This document shows, piece by piece, positions 26,008 through 35,797 of a stretch of 64,000 bases of DNA. The translations under genes were made by a program, and so were the position numbers. The stretch is from Brevundimonas sp. NIBR10 (lineage in GTDB: Bacteria; Pseudomonadota; Alphaproteobacteria; Caulobacterales; Caulobacteraceae). The DNA is taken from NCBI RefSeq assembly GCF_027912515.1, contig NZ_CP115464.1:1-64000 (forward strand), in the 5' to 3' direction. Under the pieces are notes generated by a model that searched no databases, had not been told where the DNA came from, and saw only the letters and a list, made by a program, of their open reading frames with translations. The number at the start of each line of letters is the position of its first letter. Position 1 is the stretch's first letter.

Positions 26008-29000
26008 ATGGACTGGGTCGGGTTTATCAGGCGGATCGCCGACACGGACGCAGGCCTGCTTCGTCTCGCGAGGTCCAGGCCCGTGTCCCCGTGGCGCTCG
26101 GCCGTGATCGGCCTGCTCTGGGCCATCGCCGTCCTCGCCATCCGCTATGCCGCCAGCACCCTGTACCAGGAGATCAGCGGCTTCATCATCCTGTTGCCCG
26201 GGGTGATCCTGGCGGCCCTGGCCGGAGGTCGGATCGCCGGCCTGACCGCCACGGCCGCCTGCCTCGGCGGCGGCTGGCTGATCGTGTCACTCAGCACCGG
26301 CGACGCCGGCATGGGCACCCGGCTCAATGCCGTCGCCACGGTCAACTTCATCATTGTCGGAATCTTCTGCACCTGGGTCGGGGCGTCGCTGCGCAAGATC
26401 ATGGCCCGGCTGACCGCCGTCCAGGCCGCCCAGCAGGCCGCCGATGCCCGCATCGACGAGACCGAGGTCGAACTGCGCGCCATGATCGACCAGGCGGCCG
26501 CCGGAATCGTCCGCGTCGACCTGGATGGGGCCATCATCAGCGCCAACGCCCGCTTCGCCGAGATGCTGGGGCTGGATCCGGAGCGTCTGGTCGGCATTCG
26601 CACCCGCGACGTGACCCATCCCGACGACATCGAGCCTACCCGGGCCCTGTTGGCCTCAGCCCTGGCGGGCGGGGCGGGTCAAGTGGAGAAGCGCTATATC
26701 CGACCCGACGGCTCGATCGTCTGGGCCGTGACCAGTTTGCAGCGACTGCTTGATCACGAAGGCCGCCCGCGCGGTTTCATCGCGGTCATCCTGGACATCT
26801 CCGAAGCCAAGGCGACCGAGGCCGCCTTGCGCGAGAGCGAGGAACGGTTCCGCCTGATGGCCGACACCGCCCCGTCGCCGGTGTGGCTGACCGACGAGGC
26901 GGGCGACGTCGAGTTCGTGAACAAGGCCCTGGTCAGCTTCTACGGCCGACCGGCCAGGGAGCTGATGGGACAGGCGTGGCGCATGACCATCCATCCCGAT
27001 GACATCGCCGCGGTCGCGCAGGCGCAGGAGGCGGCGCGTCCCTATCACCTGCCCTATGGGTTCGAGTGCCGGTTCCAGCGCCATGACGGCGCCTGGCGCT
27101 GGTCCAGTGTTTCGGTCAATCCGAGGTTCGACGGGCTTGGAGCCTTCCGCGGCTATGTCGGCATGGCGTTCGATGTCACTGAAAAGCGCGACGCTCTCGA
27201 CGCCCTCGCCGTCCAGGAACGCCGCCAGAGCTTCCTGCTGGCGCTCAGCGACCGTCTGCGGCAACTGACCGGCACCGAGGCGGTGATGGCCGAGGCCTCG
27301 CGTACCCTGGGCCAACATCTCGGGGTCAGCCGCGCCGGCTTCGGCGAACTGGACCGGATCGACGGGGTGTTTCGGCTTTATCCCGACTGGACCGACGGCG
27401 CGGCGACCAGCGCCGGCGAATGGCCGCTGTCCGACGCTGCCGGCGCCCTGGAGCAGGACCTCCAAGCCGGCGTCATGGTCATGGTCGAGGACGTCGATCT
27501 CGACCGGCGCACCGCTTCAACGGCCGACGCCTATCATGCGATCGCGGTGCGTGCCTTCGCCACCACGCCGCTGATGCGGGGTGGCAAGATGCACGCCTTC
27601 ATGAATGTGCACAGTTCAGAGCCGCGCGTCTGGACAGCGGAAGAGATGGGCTTGCTCGATGATGTCGCCGAACGCACCTGGGCCGAGGTCGAGCGCGCCC
27701 GCGCCCAGGCCGAGGTGGCCGAGAGCGAGGCCCGGTTCCGCGCCATCGCCGACACCGCCCCCGTCCTGATCTGGGTCACCCGCGAGGACCGCACCCGCGC
27801 CTTCGTCAACCAAGCCTATGTCGCCTTCATGGGCGGGGACTACGAGACCGTGCGCCTGGCCGACTGGCGCAGCTTCATCCACCCGGAAGACCAGGATCGG
27901 CTCGTCGCCGAATCCCTCGCCGGGGAGGCCACGCGAGAGCCCTTCTCGCTGGAGGCCCGGTACCTGCGGCACGACGGCGAGTACCGGTGGCTGAAGTCCT
28001 TCTCCCGGCCCCGGTTCGGCATCGCCGACGAGGTGATCGGCTTCGTCGGCGTGGCCTTCGACGTGACCGACATCCGAGAGTCCAACGCCCGCCTCGCCAC
28101 CCTGGCTGCAGAACGCGATGCCATCCTGGGTCAGTTGGGCGAGGGCGTGATCGTCACCGATTGCGAGGGCGCCATCAGTTTCGTCAATGACGCAGCCAGC
28201 CGCCTGCACGGGGTCGCAGACCTGGGCGTCACGCCCGAGGCCTATTCGGAGACCTATCATCTGCTGACCGATGACGGTCGGCCCTATCCGCCGCTGGAGC
28301 TGCCCCTGGCGCGGGCCGTCCTGCACGGCGAGATCGTCACCGACGCCCGCTGGCGCATCCGACGCCCGGACGGCACCGAGGTCATCGCCGTCGGCAACGC
28401 CCGCCCCGTGACCGGCCCGGACGGGGCCCGGATCGGCGCGGTCCTGACCCTGCGCGACGAGACCGCCCGCATCGACGCCGAGCACCGCATCAGCGAATCC
28501 GAGGCCCGGTTCCGCACGGTCGCCGACAGCGCGCCCGTGTTCATCTGGATGACCGATGCTGACACCCGGATCGTCTTCGTCAACCAGCGCTACACCTCCG
28601 TCTTCGGGGTCGATACCGGCGAACTGATGGGGGAACGCTGGCAGAGCCGGGTCCACCCCGACGATCTGGAGCCCTTTACCCGCGCCTTCATGACGGCCCT
28701 GAAGGCCCATGGGCGGTTCGAGGCGATCATGCGGGTCACCCACCCGACCGAGGGTCTGCGCTGGCTGCGCAGCGAAGGCATCCCACGCTTCGACGCCGCC
28801 GGCGTGTTCCAGGGCTATGTCGGTGCAAGCCTGGACATCACCGAGGCCCGCCGGGCTGAGGACGACCTCAAACGCATCAACGAACTGCTCGAGGAGCGCG
28901 TCGGCGAGGCCCTCGCCGAAAAGGCCAAGGCCGAGGCCGACCTGATGCACGCCCAGCGGATGGAGGCGGTGGGTCGTCTGACTGGCGGGGTGGCCCACGA

Positions 29001-30111
29001 CTTCAATAACCTGCTGACCGTCGTCATCGGCGCGCTGGACATGATGCTGCGCTCGCCCGACGACGCGGCCCGGCGCAAGAAGCTGGGCGAGGCCGCCCTG
29101 GCCGCCGCCCGACGCGGCGAGGGCCTGACCCATCAGCTTCTGGCCTTCTCGCGCCGCCAGGCCCTGCGCCCCCAGGCGATCGACCTGAACGCCCAGATCC
29201 ACGAGGGCGAACCCCTGCTGCGTCGCGCGGTCGGGGAGACGATCGACCTGCGGTTCAAGCTTCGTCGCGGGGGGGCCCGGGTCAATGTCGATCCGTCACA
29301 GTTCGAAGCGGCCCTGATCAACCTGCTGGTCAATGCGCGCGACGCCGTCGCGGCCCGGATGGGGGACAAGCCGGGACACAAGGGCCGGATCACGGTCCAG
29401 ACCCTGCGCTGCGAAGTCGCGCCGGGCGAGGTCCTTGACCTGGCACCCGGCGACTACGTCTGCGTCACCGTCGCCGACAACGGGGCGGGCATGGACGCCG
29501 ACACCTTGGTCCGGGTGTTCGAGCCCTTCTTCACCACCAAGGCGATCGGCAAGGGCACGGGTCTGGGCCTCAGCCAGGTCTATGGGTTCGCGCGCCAGAG
29601 CGGCGGGGCTGCGCGCGTCGTCTCGGCACCGGGGAAGGGGGCCGAAATCCACCTCTATTTGCCGCCACTCGACCCGACCGACAGCCTGGCCAGTGAGGAC
29701 GAGATCGCGGGGTCCGGCATCATCGCCCCGGGGACGCGGCTCTTGCTAGTCGAGGACGACCTGAACGTCTCGGCCATCGCCGTCGACCTGCTGACGGGGC
29801 TGGGTTTCGAGGTCGAGGCGGTCGAGACGGGTCCGGAGGCGCTACAGACTCTGGCAGAAGGCCGCTTCGACGTGATGGTTTCGGACGTCGTCATGCCCGG
29901 CGGCATGACCGGGATCGAGTTGGCGCGACTGTGCGGCGAGCGGCACCCCGGCCTGCCGATCCTGCTGACCTCAGGCTATGCCGGCGACGACGTCGACGAA
30001 GCGCTGGCCGACGCGCCCTGGCCCTTCCTCAGGAAGCCCTACTCCAGCGAGCAGTTGCGCGAGGCGCTGGGCGATCTGCTGGCACGTGGCGAGGATCCGT
30101 CGGCAGGATAG
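26008..30111 (+). CDS. Large membrane hybrid histidine kinase: TM - PAS x2 - GAF - PAS x3 - HisKA - HATPase - REC
   Basis: A 1367-residue multi-input sensor kinase. Four or so membrane spans (residues about 28-130, DUF4118-like), PAS domains near 150-275 and 275-400, a GAF domain near 405-565, further PAS domains near 573-700, 705-825 and 831-950, then HisKA with phosphoacceptor His in [13 protein letters not shown] near residue 995, HATPase_c (N-box [10 protein letters not shown]1 DNGAGMD, G2 [11 protein letters not shown]), and a C-terminal receiver with phospho-Asp in [11 protein letters not shown] and Lys in FLRKPYSS. The PAS repeats carry the W-x-x-x-I/V-HPDD motif common to type 3 PAS folds. 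The signal is unknown. It is transcribed away from dps. Confidence 0.93.
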   Translation: MDWVGFIRRIADTDAGLLRLARSRPVSPWRSAVIGLLWAIAVLAIRYAASTLYQEISGFIILLPGVILAALAGGRIAGLTATAACLGGGWLIVSLSTGDAGMGTRLNAVATVNFIIVGIFCTWVGASLRKIMARLTAVQAAQQAADARIDETEVELRAMIDQAAAGIVRVDLDGAIISANARFAEMLGLDPERLVGIRTRDVTHPDDIEPTRALLASALAGGAGQVEKRYIRPDGSIVWAVTSLQRLLDHEGRPRGFIAVILDISEAKATEAALRESEERFRLMADTAPSPVWLTDEAGDVEFVNKALVSFYGRPARELMGQAWRMTIHPDDIAAVAQAQEAARPYHLPYGFECRFQRHDGAWRWSSVSVNPRFDGLGAFRGYVGMAFDVTEKRDALDALAVQERRQSFLLALSDRLRQLTGTEAVMAEASRTLGQHLGVSRAGFGELDRIDGVFRLYPDWTDGAATSAGEWPLSDAAGALEQDLQAGVMVMVEDVDLDRRTASTADAYHAIAVRAFATTPLMRGGKMHAFMNVHSSEPRVWTAEEMGLLDDVAERTWAEVERARAQAEVAESEARFRAIADTAPVLIWVTREDRTRAFVNQAYVAFMGGDYETVRLADWRSFIHPEDQDRLVAESLAGEATREPFSLEARYLRHDGEYRWLKSFSRPRFGIADEVIGFVGVAFDVTDIRESNARLATLAAERDAILGQLGEGVIVTDCEGAISFVNDAASRLHGVADLGVTPEAYSETYHLLTDDGRPYPPLELPLARAVLHGEIVTDARWRIRRPDGTEVIAVGNARPVTGPDGARIGAVLTLRDETARIDAEHRISESEARFRTVADSAPVFIWMTDADTRIVFVNQRYTSVFGVDTGELMGERWQSRVHPDDLEPFTRAFMTALKAHGRFEAIMRVTHPTEGLRWLRSEGIPRFDAAGVFQGYVGASLDITEARRAEDDLKRINELLEERVGEALAEKAKAEADLMHAQRMEAVGRLTGGVAHDFNNLLTVVIGALDMMLRSPDDAARRKKLGEAALAAARRGEGLTHQLLAFSRRQALRPQAIDLNAQIHEGEPLLRRAVGETIDLRFKLRRGGARVNVDPSQFEAALINLLVNARDAVAARMGDKPGHKGRITVQTLRCEVAPGEVLDLAPGDYVCVTVADNGAGMDADTLVRVFEPFFTTKAIGKGTGLGLSQVYGFARQSGGAARVVSAPGKGAEIHLYLPPLDPTDSLASEDEIAGSGIIAPGTRLLLVEDDLNVSAIAVDLLTGLGFEVEAVETGPEALQTLAEGRFDVMVSDVVMPGGMTGIELARLCGERHPGLPILLTSGYAGDDVDEALADAPWPFLRKPYSSEQLREALGDLLARGEDPSAG

Positions 30112-30116
30112 GCACG

Positions 30117-30146
30117 AAAAAGCCCGCCGCGTCGTCGCGGCGGGCT
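30117..30146 (-). terminator. Intrinsic terminator of the DUF6481 gene
   Basis: An 11-bp perfect GC stem (30121-30131 with 30136-30146), loop TCGT, followed on the minus strand by a T5 tract. It lies between the convergent PAS kinase stop and the DUF6481 gene; on the plus strand there is no T tract. Confidence 0.85.
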
Positions 30147-30170
30147 CGAAGGATAGAGGCTCAGGTCGGT

Positions 30171-30530
30171 TTAGCGACGCGCCTTGCGGGCGGCGTAGCG
30201 GGCGTCGCGGGCGGCCTTCTGTTCTTCCTTGGTCAGCTGTTTGCGCTCCTTGCGGGCGGCGCGCTTCTCGGCATCGACCGCTTCCTGGGACGCGGCCTCG
30301 GCGGCCAGGCGCGCAGCTTCCTTTTCCGCCTTCTCGCGGCGCAGTTCGGCCTTGGCCAGTTCATGCTGCTGGCGGAGCGCTTCCTTTTCTTCGGCGCGCT
30401 TGAGGGCGAGCTTCTCGAATTCGGGGTCGGGCGCGGCGGGCTTCGGCTTGAACTTGGCCAGAAGGGCCTTCTTGGCCTCCTGCTGAGTGCTGATGCGATC
30501 GCTGAAGCCGGTTTGTTTGAGGTCTCTCAT
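30171..30530 (-). CDS. DUF6481 family protein
   Basis: A 119-residue, highly charged protein predicted to be one long helix: MRDLKQTGFSDRISTQQEAK at the start matches the DUF6481 family, followed by an Ala/Lys/Glu-rich coiled-coil-like region and a very basic C-terminus (ARDARYAARKARR). The role is unknown; the basic helix suggests nucleic-acid or ribosome contact, which is inference. It has its own terminator. Confidence 0.85.
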   Translation of the reverse strand: MRDLKQTGFSDRISTQQEAKKALLAKFKPKPAAPDPEFEKLALKRAEEKEALRQQHELAKAELRREKAEKEAARLAAEAASQEAVDAEKRAARKERKQLTKEEQKAARDARYAARKARR

Positions 30531-30780
30531 GCGTAGGGTCGGGCGTCCTTGGTCAGATCAATGGAGCGACCGGCGGCGGATGCGGCGGATCGCAGAGGGT
30601 GTCAGGCGTGGCTCACACAGCCCGGGGCGCTGGCAAAGCGGAAACCGGGCCGAAAATCAAGGTTTGCCGTCCGCTAAACGACAAGTCGGGCCCCTATGAG
30701 GCCGGAAGTCATCGCGAAAGCACGCCCTGAACGACGGCCTTGACCCATATGGGCACCGTTTACCCGTTTTGAAGGGCCGG

Positions 30781-30969
30781 CTATCGGTTGGGCTTCTGGG
30801 CCTGACCAATCGCGGCTCCCGCGGCCCCGCCGACGGCCGCCCCGACAGGCCCGCCCACGACGGCACCGGCTACCGCGCCGGTCGCGGCCTTCTGTTCGAT
30901 CGTATGGCCACAGGCGGCCAGCACGGCGGTGCCTGCGAAGAGGATGGCGTACAGGATGGGACGTTGCAT
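30781..30969 (-). CDS. YMGG-like glycine-zipper lipoprotein
   Basis: A 62-residue lipoprotein. The signal peptide ends in the lipobox LAAC (Cys20), and the remainder is a glycine zipper (GAVAGAVVGGPVGAAVGGAAG) of the type found in envelope stress proteins. GGAG precedes the ATG at a slightly long distance. A perfect EcfG-type promoter stands upstream at 30998-31022, so it is probably induced in the general stress response. Confidence 0.8.
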   Translation of the reverse strand: MQRPILYAILFAGTAVLAACGHTIEQKAATGAVAGAVVGGPVGAAVGGAAGAAIGQAQKPNR

Positions 30970-31430
30970 GGAGGGTCTCCCTGAATGGTCCCGCTTCAAC
31001 GTGGCGTTCCGGAGACGGTTCCGTCGCCTGGAAGCCACAGCAACCCGTATCCTGCACCAACGGCCGAAGACAACATATCCGAACGGCGAGAGTTGATCAT
31101 CCAACCCATGGCGACACTCTGAGTTGCTCAGAGCAATGCCAATACAGTATCGAGCATACGGACTAATGCATTCACTCTGGCCGCCTCGAACATCTTGGAT
31201 CGGATGCACTGATGGGACGCGAAATTGCTGCACCGCACCCCTTCCTTGCGAATCAAACACATTGAGGCCATAAATGGGTGGCTTAAGGCGCGGCCTCGTC
31301 GGTCGGCCCTAACGCTGATCGTCGAGTTTCCGCGTGTCCGGGGCTCGTGCCTTGGCTTCGCGTGATCTGCCCAGGGGCTGCGTTTCTCGCCCTGCTGAAC
31401 AGGACGACGCCTTTGTTTCAGGATCCATCC
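30970..31430. other. 461-base gap: stress promoter plus an AT-richer stretch
   Basis: Besides the EcfG-type promoter, this gap holds a stretch (about 31070-31280) visibly lower in GC than the surroundings. Open frames there are short, have poor codon bias and match nothing recognised. It may be upstream control sequence of the second SleB-like gene, an RNA gene or a decayed remnant. Confidence 0.4.
30998..31022 (-). promoter_or_regulatory. Perfect EcfG-type promoter of the glycine-zipper lipoprotein
   Basis: On the minus strand GGAAC (31022-31018), exactly 16 bases, CGTT (31001-30998): 9 of 9 positions of the alphaproteobacterial general-stress consensus, with a leader of about 25 bases before the ATG at 30969. 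Confidence 0.65.
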
Positions 31431-32510
31431 GTGCTGACCGACGCACCCTTCGATCGCAAGGCCCGAATCCGGCCGGCGACCGCGGCGGCGCTGTTCGGAG
31501 CCTTGATGGGTCTTGTAATCGGTTGCGCCTATCTGGGCGGGTCGGTGGCCAAATCGACGACGATCCGAGCCCAGGCCGAGCGCCTGGATGGGGCCACCTC
31601 CGCCGGATTCACCGAAGAGGCCCTGGCCGCCGCCGCAGGGGGCCTGGACGACAGCGCCCTGACCATCGCCCGCCGCCACGATCCCTATACCGTCGCCGGT
31701 GCCGCCCAGCGTGACCGCCAGGCCGCCCTTCTGACCGCCCGCCTGGAACAGCTTCGCGGCGTGCCCGCCGAGACCGCCCTGCGCCGGGTCAGCCTGACCA
31801 CCGATGCGGCCCGCCCCTTCCGTCTCGGCAATGCGCTGGACGCCTCGCGCGATCTGGAATGCCTGACCCAGGCCGCCTATTACGAAGCGCGCGGCGAGGG
31901 TTCGGACGGGATGCAGGCCGTGGCCCAGGTCGTTCTCAACCGCGCCCGCCATCCCGCCTTCCCCAACAGCGTCTGTGGCGTGGTGTTCCAGGGGGCCGGT
32001 CGTCGCACCGGCTGCCAGTTCAGCTTCACCTGCGACGGATCTATGCGTGCTCGCGTCAATCCAGCAGCCTGGAACCGCGCCCGCGACGTGGCGTCAAAGG
32101 CGCTGTCCGGTGCCGTCTATGCCGCCGTCGGCAACGCCACCCATTTCCACACCACCGGCGTTTCGCCCGGCTGGCGCAACTCCCTGATCCGGGTGGGTCA
32201 GGTCGGCCAGCATCTGTTCTATCGCTTCGGCGGCCGGTCGGGCTCCAGCGCGGCCTTCAGCTATGCCGCCCGCCCGTCGACGGCCGGGGATCGTTCGCAG
32301 CTGATGCAGGCCAGCCTGAACCCCGCCGACACCGCGCGTCAGGTCGGTCAGGCCGTCGCCTATCAGGCGCTCCTGGCTCAGGAAGGCCGCGCCGCGCCCG
32401 AGACTGCGACCCCGGCCCCCGAGCCCCGCATCGAGGTCGTCCCTGCACCGACAGCGCCGGCTCCCGGTGCATCGGCCGCCCTGGCCTCGACCGCCTCGCC
32501 TTCGGCCTGA
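31431..32510 (+). CDS. SleB/CwlJ-type cell-wall hydrolase, copy 2
   Basis: A 359-residue membrane-anchored peptidoglycan hydrolase. One hydrophobic span at about residues 17-40 is followed by a helical linker and the Hydrolase_2 catalytic domain at about 140-265: LTQAAYYEARGEG with the conserved Glu, AVAQVVLNRARHPAFPNSVC, CQFSFTCDG and ATHFHTTGVSPGWR. The tail is Ala/Pro-rich. The GTG at 31431 has AGGA at good distance; a longer GTG start at 31347 is possible. It retains the E-A-R-G-E motif that copy 1 (24067-25236) has altered. Confidence 0.88.
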   Translation: MLTDAPFDRKARIRPATAAALFGALMGLVIGCAYLGGSVAKSTTIRAQAERLDGATSAGFTEEALAAAAGGLDDSALTIARRHDPYTVAGAAQRDRQAALLTARLEQLRGVPAETALRRVSLTTDAARPFRLGNALDASRDLECLTQAAYYEARGEGSDGMQAVAQVVLNRARHPAFPNSVCGVVFQGAGRRTGCQFSFTCDGSMRARVNPAAWNRARDVASKALSGAVYAAVGNATHFHTTGVSPGWRNSLIRVGQVGQHLFYRFGGRSGSSAAFSYAARPSTAGDRSQLMQASLNPADTARQVGQAVAYQALLAQEGRAAPETATPAPEPRIEVVPAPTAPAPGASAALASTASPSA

Positions 32511-32805
32511 GCGCTTTCAGCCTGCCGTCAGCGCTGATGGACCCGCCACCGGGCCGTCATGTTGTGCCACAGATCGCCGTAGCGGCGCATTGGTTCGCTT
32601 TTCGGAACATCGCCCGGCTGTCCCTGTTCGGCGACAGGGAGGGACACGCACCGGCTGGCGTCGTCTGCCCTCCCGGTTAAAGAACGCCCCCGACCTACCG
32701 GATGGCGGCGGTCCTTTGAAATCTTCGGGGTTCTGATCATTCCGGGGCTCCATGCGTCGGCACGGACAACCCGCAGCCCCCGCCCCTGTTCCAGACCGCC
32801 GGTCT
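32511..32805. other. 295-base gap between convergent genes, no feature recognised
   Basis: Lies between the second SleB-like gene and nadC. Only short frames without family resemblance are seen, and no clear terminator hairpin with a T tract. Confidence 0.4.
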
Positions 32806-33666
32806 TCAGACGGCGTCCAGACCGATGTCCAGCACGCTGGCCGAGTGGGTCAGCCCTCCGACCGAGATCACATCGACGCCCGTCTCAGCGATGCCACGGA
32901 CCGTCGCCAGATTGACGCCGCCCGAGGCCTCCAGCGTCACTCGCCCCGCCGTCCGGGCCACAGCGTCGCTCAACATCTCCAGCGTGAAATTGTCCAGCAT
33001 CACCACGTCCGGCCCGCGCCCCTGATCGACCAGGGCCAGCGCCTGATCCAGCTGGGCCAGTCCATCGACCTCCAGCTCGATCTTCATCAGATGCCCGGCC
33101 ATGGCCCGGGCTCGCGTCACCGCCGGCTCGACCCCGCCGCAGACCACGACGTGGTTGTCCTTGATCAGGATGGCGTCATCCAGGCCGAAACGGTGGTTGA
33201 TCCCGCCCCCACAGACCACCGCATGCTTCTCCAGCGCCCGCAGGCCCGGCGTCGTCTTCCTCGTATCCGCGATTCGCGCCTTGGTGCCCTCGACCGCTCG
33301 CACATAGTCCCGCGTCAGGGTGGCGATGCCGCTGAGCCGGCCCAGCAGGTTCAGTCCGGTCCGCTCGGCCGACAGGAGGGCCCGGGCATCGCCCTCGATC
33401 TCGGCCAGGGCCGTGCCCGCCTCGAACGCCTCGCCGTCGGCGACATGCTCGACGATCTTCGCCGCCGGGTCCATCGCCAGCACGGCCAGCCGCATACAGC
33501 CCATCCCGGCCAGGACGCCGGGCTTTCTCGCCCCCACGATGGCCCGCATCCGCGAGCCGGCCGGAATACAGGCCTGGGCCGTCACATCGCCCGCCCGACC
33601 CAGATCCTCGGCCAGGGCCATGCGGACGACCGGATCGATCATGATGTCGGGAAGCTGGCGGATCAT
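32806..33666 (-). CDS. nadC: Nicotinate-nucleotide pyrophosphorylase (quinolinate phosphoribosyltransferase)
   Basis: Converts quinolinate and PRPP to nicotinate mononucleotide, the last dedicated step of de novo NAD synthesis. The 286-residue protein has ALAEDLGRAGDVTAQA near the N-terminus, LLSAERTGLNLLGRLSGIAT, the KARIADTRKTTPGLRALEK substrate motif, GGGINHRFGLDDAILIKDNH and the C-terminal barrel signature LEASGGVN. Its ATG (33666) overlaps the stop of the upstream Uma2 gene, placing it last in the nad operon. Confidence 0.97.
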   Translation of the reverse strand: MIRQLPDIMIDPVVRMALAEDLGRAGDVTAQACIPAGSRMRAIVGARKPGVLAGMGCMRLAVLAMDPAAKIVEHVADGEAFEAGTALAEIEGDARALLSAERTGLNLLGRLSGIATLTRDYVRAVEGTKARIADTRKTTPGLRALEKHAVVCGGGINHRFGLDDAILIKDNHVVVCGGVEPAVTRARAMAGHLMKIELEVDGLAQLDQALALVDQGRGPDVVMLDNFTLEMLSDAVARTAGRVTLEASGGVNLATVRGIAETGVDVISVGGLTHSASVLDIGLDAV

Positions 33667-34265
33667 GCGGCGGGAAACAGGTCGGCGAGGACGATCGCGA
33701 TCTCCGGCGAAAACAGAGGACTGACCGCGCCCTCGGTCACGGTCTGGATGTCGGCCCATTCGCCGTCGGGACGTGGACCACGATACACCGTCACCGACGT
33801 CTGTTCCGGCTCGACAATCCACAGTTCAGGAATACCCGCCCGCGCGTAGAGCGGTGCCTTGACCGTCTTGTCCGCGTCGGCGGTGGAGATCGACACCTCG
33901 ACCACCAGGACCGCGTCGGCAGCCTCGTAGTATTTTTTTCCTGCCAATCTGGGCCGGGCCACGAACACGTCGGGCTCTGGCGCACTATGATCGCCGATCT
34001 TGAGGGTGCCCTGGGTCAGCACCTTGAGGCCGAGGTTGGGCGAGCGTCTAACGGCCAGACCGAGGCCCAACACCATATCGCTGGTGACATCGGTATGTTC
34101 ACCGCTGGGTGGAGCCATTTGGACGATTACCCCTTCGATAAGTTCAATCTGACCTTCACGGTCCGAGAAGACGCCCAGTTCGTCCAACTGCTCATAATCG
34201 GCGAAGTCGAACAGGAAGGGTCGGACCCCTTCCGCCACGCCCAGAATGTTGTGCGGGTCAGCCAT
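33663..34265 (-). CDS. Uma2 family protein (PD-(D/E)XK nuclease fold, DUF820)
   Basis: A 200-residue protein with the Uma2 restriction-endonuclease-like core: IELIEGVIVQMAPPSGEH (conserved Glu), PEPDVFVARPRL (catalytic Asp), VLVVEVSISTADADK (E-x-S in place of E-x-K) and ARAGIPELWIVEP. The family is abundant in cyanobacteria but of unknown function. It sits inside the nadA-nadB-nadC operon: it begins about 8 bases after the nadB stop and overlaps the nadC start by ATGA. An in-frame ATG at 34283 would instead overlap nadB. Confidence 0.88.
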   Translation of the reverse strand: MADPHNILGVAEGVRPFLFDFADYEQLDELGVFSDREGQIELIEGVIVQMAPPSGEHTDVTSDMVLGLGLAVRRSPNLGLKVLTQGTLKIGDHSAPEPDVFVARPRLAGKKYYEAADAVLVVEVSISTADADKTVKAPLYARAGIPELWIVEPEQTSVTVYRGPRPDGEWADIQTVTEGAVSPLFSPEIAIVLADLFPAA

Positions 34266-34273
34266 GGCCGGGA

Positions 34274-35797
34274 CTATGCCCAACCCGCCGCGCGAGGCAA
34301 GGCGGATTCAACCTCCGGCTTTACCACGCGCGTGTGTCGCGCCGCCATAAACGTCTCGGGATAGTCGGACCGATAGTGCCCGCCCCGACTTTCGTGCCGC
34401 GCCAGAGCCGCCTCGGCGATGAGGCGCGAGACCACGAGCGGCAGGGCCGATCCATGCGCGGCCTCAATTCCGTCGATGCGCGTCAGAAGACGCGTCAGAC
34501 CCTCGGCGTTGCGTACGACGCCTGCCTCTGCACTCATCGCCTTGCGAAGCGCGAGCAGGGCTTCAGCGGGGAGATGGGCCATCGCTGGCGTCCCATCGAC
34601 AGGCGCTCCACCGGCCGTTTCCGCCGCCGCCATCCGCCCGGTCCGCCGCCCGAAGGCTGCGGCCTCCAGCAGGGAGTTGGACGCCAGCCGGTTGGCCCCA
34701 TGCACCCCGGTCGCGGCGCATTCGCCGACCGCGAACAACCCCTTCAGGCTGGTCCGGCCCTCGGGATCGGCGGCGATCCCGCCCATGTGATAGTGAGCCG
34801 CCGGAGCGACCGGGATCGGCTGGACGCGCGGGTCCAGCCCTGCCGCGATGCAGCTGGCGAACACCGCCGGAAACGCCTGCGGGAAGTGATCCCCGATGGC
34901 CGTCCGCGCGTCGAGAAAGGCGCCTCGCCCCTCGGCCCGTGCCTGATGCACAGCCCGCGCCACCACGTCGCGCGGGGCCAGATCGGCGTCCGCCGCCGGG
35001 CCGAGAACGAATGCACCGTCCCGGTCGATCAGCCGCGCCCCGTCGCCTCTCAGCGCCTCGGTCGCCAGAGGCATGGGGTCCAGACCGACGTCGATGGCGG
35101 TGGGGTGGAACTGCACGAACTCGGGATCGAGGATCTCCGCCCCCGCCAGCCAGGCCAGGCCCAGCCCTTCGCCCAGCAGGGCGCGCGGGGTCGTGGTTTC
35201 GCCGAACAATCCGCCCGCGCCGCCGGTGGCCAGCACTACGGCCGTCGCCAGAACTTCGACCCGGTCACCGCCCCGCTCGATCACCGCCCCGACCACCCGG
35301 CCGGTCGAGTCCTGAAGCAGGCCGGTCAGCCGACCGTCTTCCCAGACCGTGATGTGCTCGGCCGCCCGCGCCGCGATGGCCAGGGCCGACAGGATGGCCC
35401 GCCCCGCCCCGTCGCCGCCGACCCGTGCCACCCGCGCCATCGAATGCGCCGCCTCGCGCGACACGGAAAACCCGCCGTCGGCCTCGCGGTCGAAGGGTGC
35501 GCCCAGCGCCGCCAACCACTCCACGGTCGCCCGACCGTCGTCGGTCAGCACCTCGGCCGCGTGGTGGTCGACCAGACCGGCACCCGCCGCCTCGGTGTCC
35601 TTCAGGTGCAGGGCCGGGGCATCCGATGGCGAAAGCGCTGCCGCCACTCCGCCCTGGGCCCAGGCGCTGGACGCCGCTTCCAGCAGGGGCGTCGGCGACA
35701 CGACCAGAACCCGGGCCGGCGCGGCCTCCAGCGCGGCCGACAGCCCGGCCAACCCCCCGCCGATCACGAGGGGGCCGTCGTGATGAAGGCGGCTCAT
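34274..35797 (-). CDS. nadB: L-aspartate oxidase
   Basis: A flavoprotein that oxidises L-aspartate to iminoaspartate, the substrate of NadA. The 507-residue sequence has the FAD dinucleotide motif GGGLAGLSAALEAA at residue 12, the SSAWAQGGVAAALS segment, VVLATGGAGGLFGETTTPRA, FVQFHPTAI, HYHMGGIAADPEGRTSLKGL, the GECAATGVHGANRLASNSLLE signature and a C-terminal helical domain. Its start overlaps the stop of the M50 protease gene by four bases (ATGA). Confidence 0.97.
   Translation of the reverse strand: MSRLHHDGPLVIGGGLAGLSAALEAAPARVLVVSPTPLLEAASSAWAQGGVAAALSPSDAPALHLKDTEAAGAGLVDHHAAEVLTDDGRATVEWLAALGAPFDREADGGFSVSREAAHSMARVARVGGDGAGRAILSALAIAARAAEHITVWEDGRLTGLLQDSTGRVVGAVIERGGDRVEVLATAVVLATGGAGGLFGETTTPRALLGEGLGLAWLAGAEILDPEFVQFHPTAIDVGLDPMPLATEALRGDGARLIDRDGAFVLGPAADADLAPRDVVARAVHQARAEGRGAFLDARTAIGDHFPQAFPAVFASCIAAGLDPRVQPIPVAPAAHYHMGGIAADPEGRTSLKGLFAVGECAATGVHGANRLASNSLLEAAAFGRRTGRMAAAETAGGAPVDGTPAMAHLPAEALLALRKAMSAEAGVVRNAEGLTRLLTRIDGIEAAHGSALPLVVSRLIAEAALARHESRGGHYRSDYPETFMAARHTRVVKPEVESALPRAAGWA

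Noticed and set aside
31128..31260. Minus-strand frame containing a LuxR-like RVNALVRMLDTVLALL segment
   Set aside because: Too short, no start, poor codon usage; resemblance to a regulator tail is not convincing.
33663..34265. Uma2 gene as part of a defence or toxin-antitoxin system
   Set aside because: No partner toxin, methylase or mobile element is adjacent; it is embedded in a housekeeping NAD operon.
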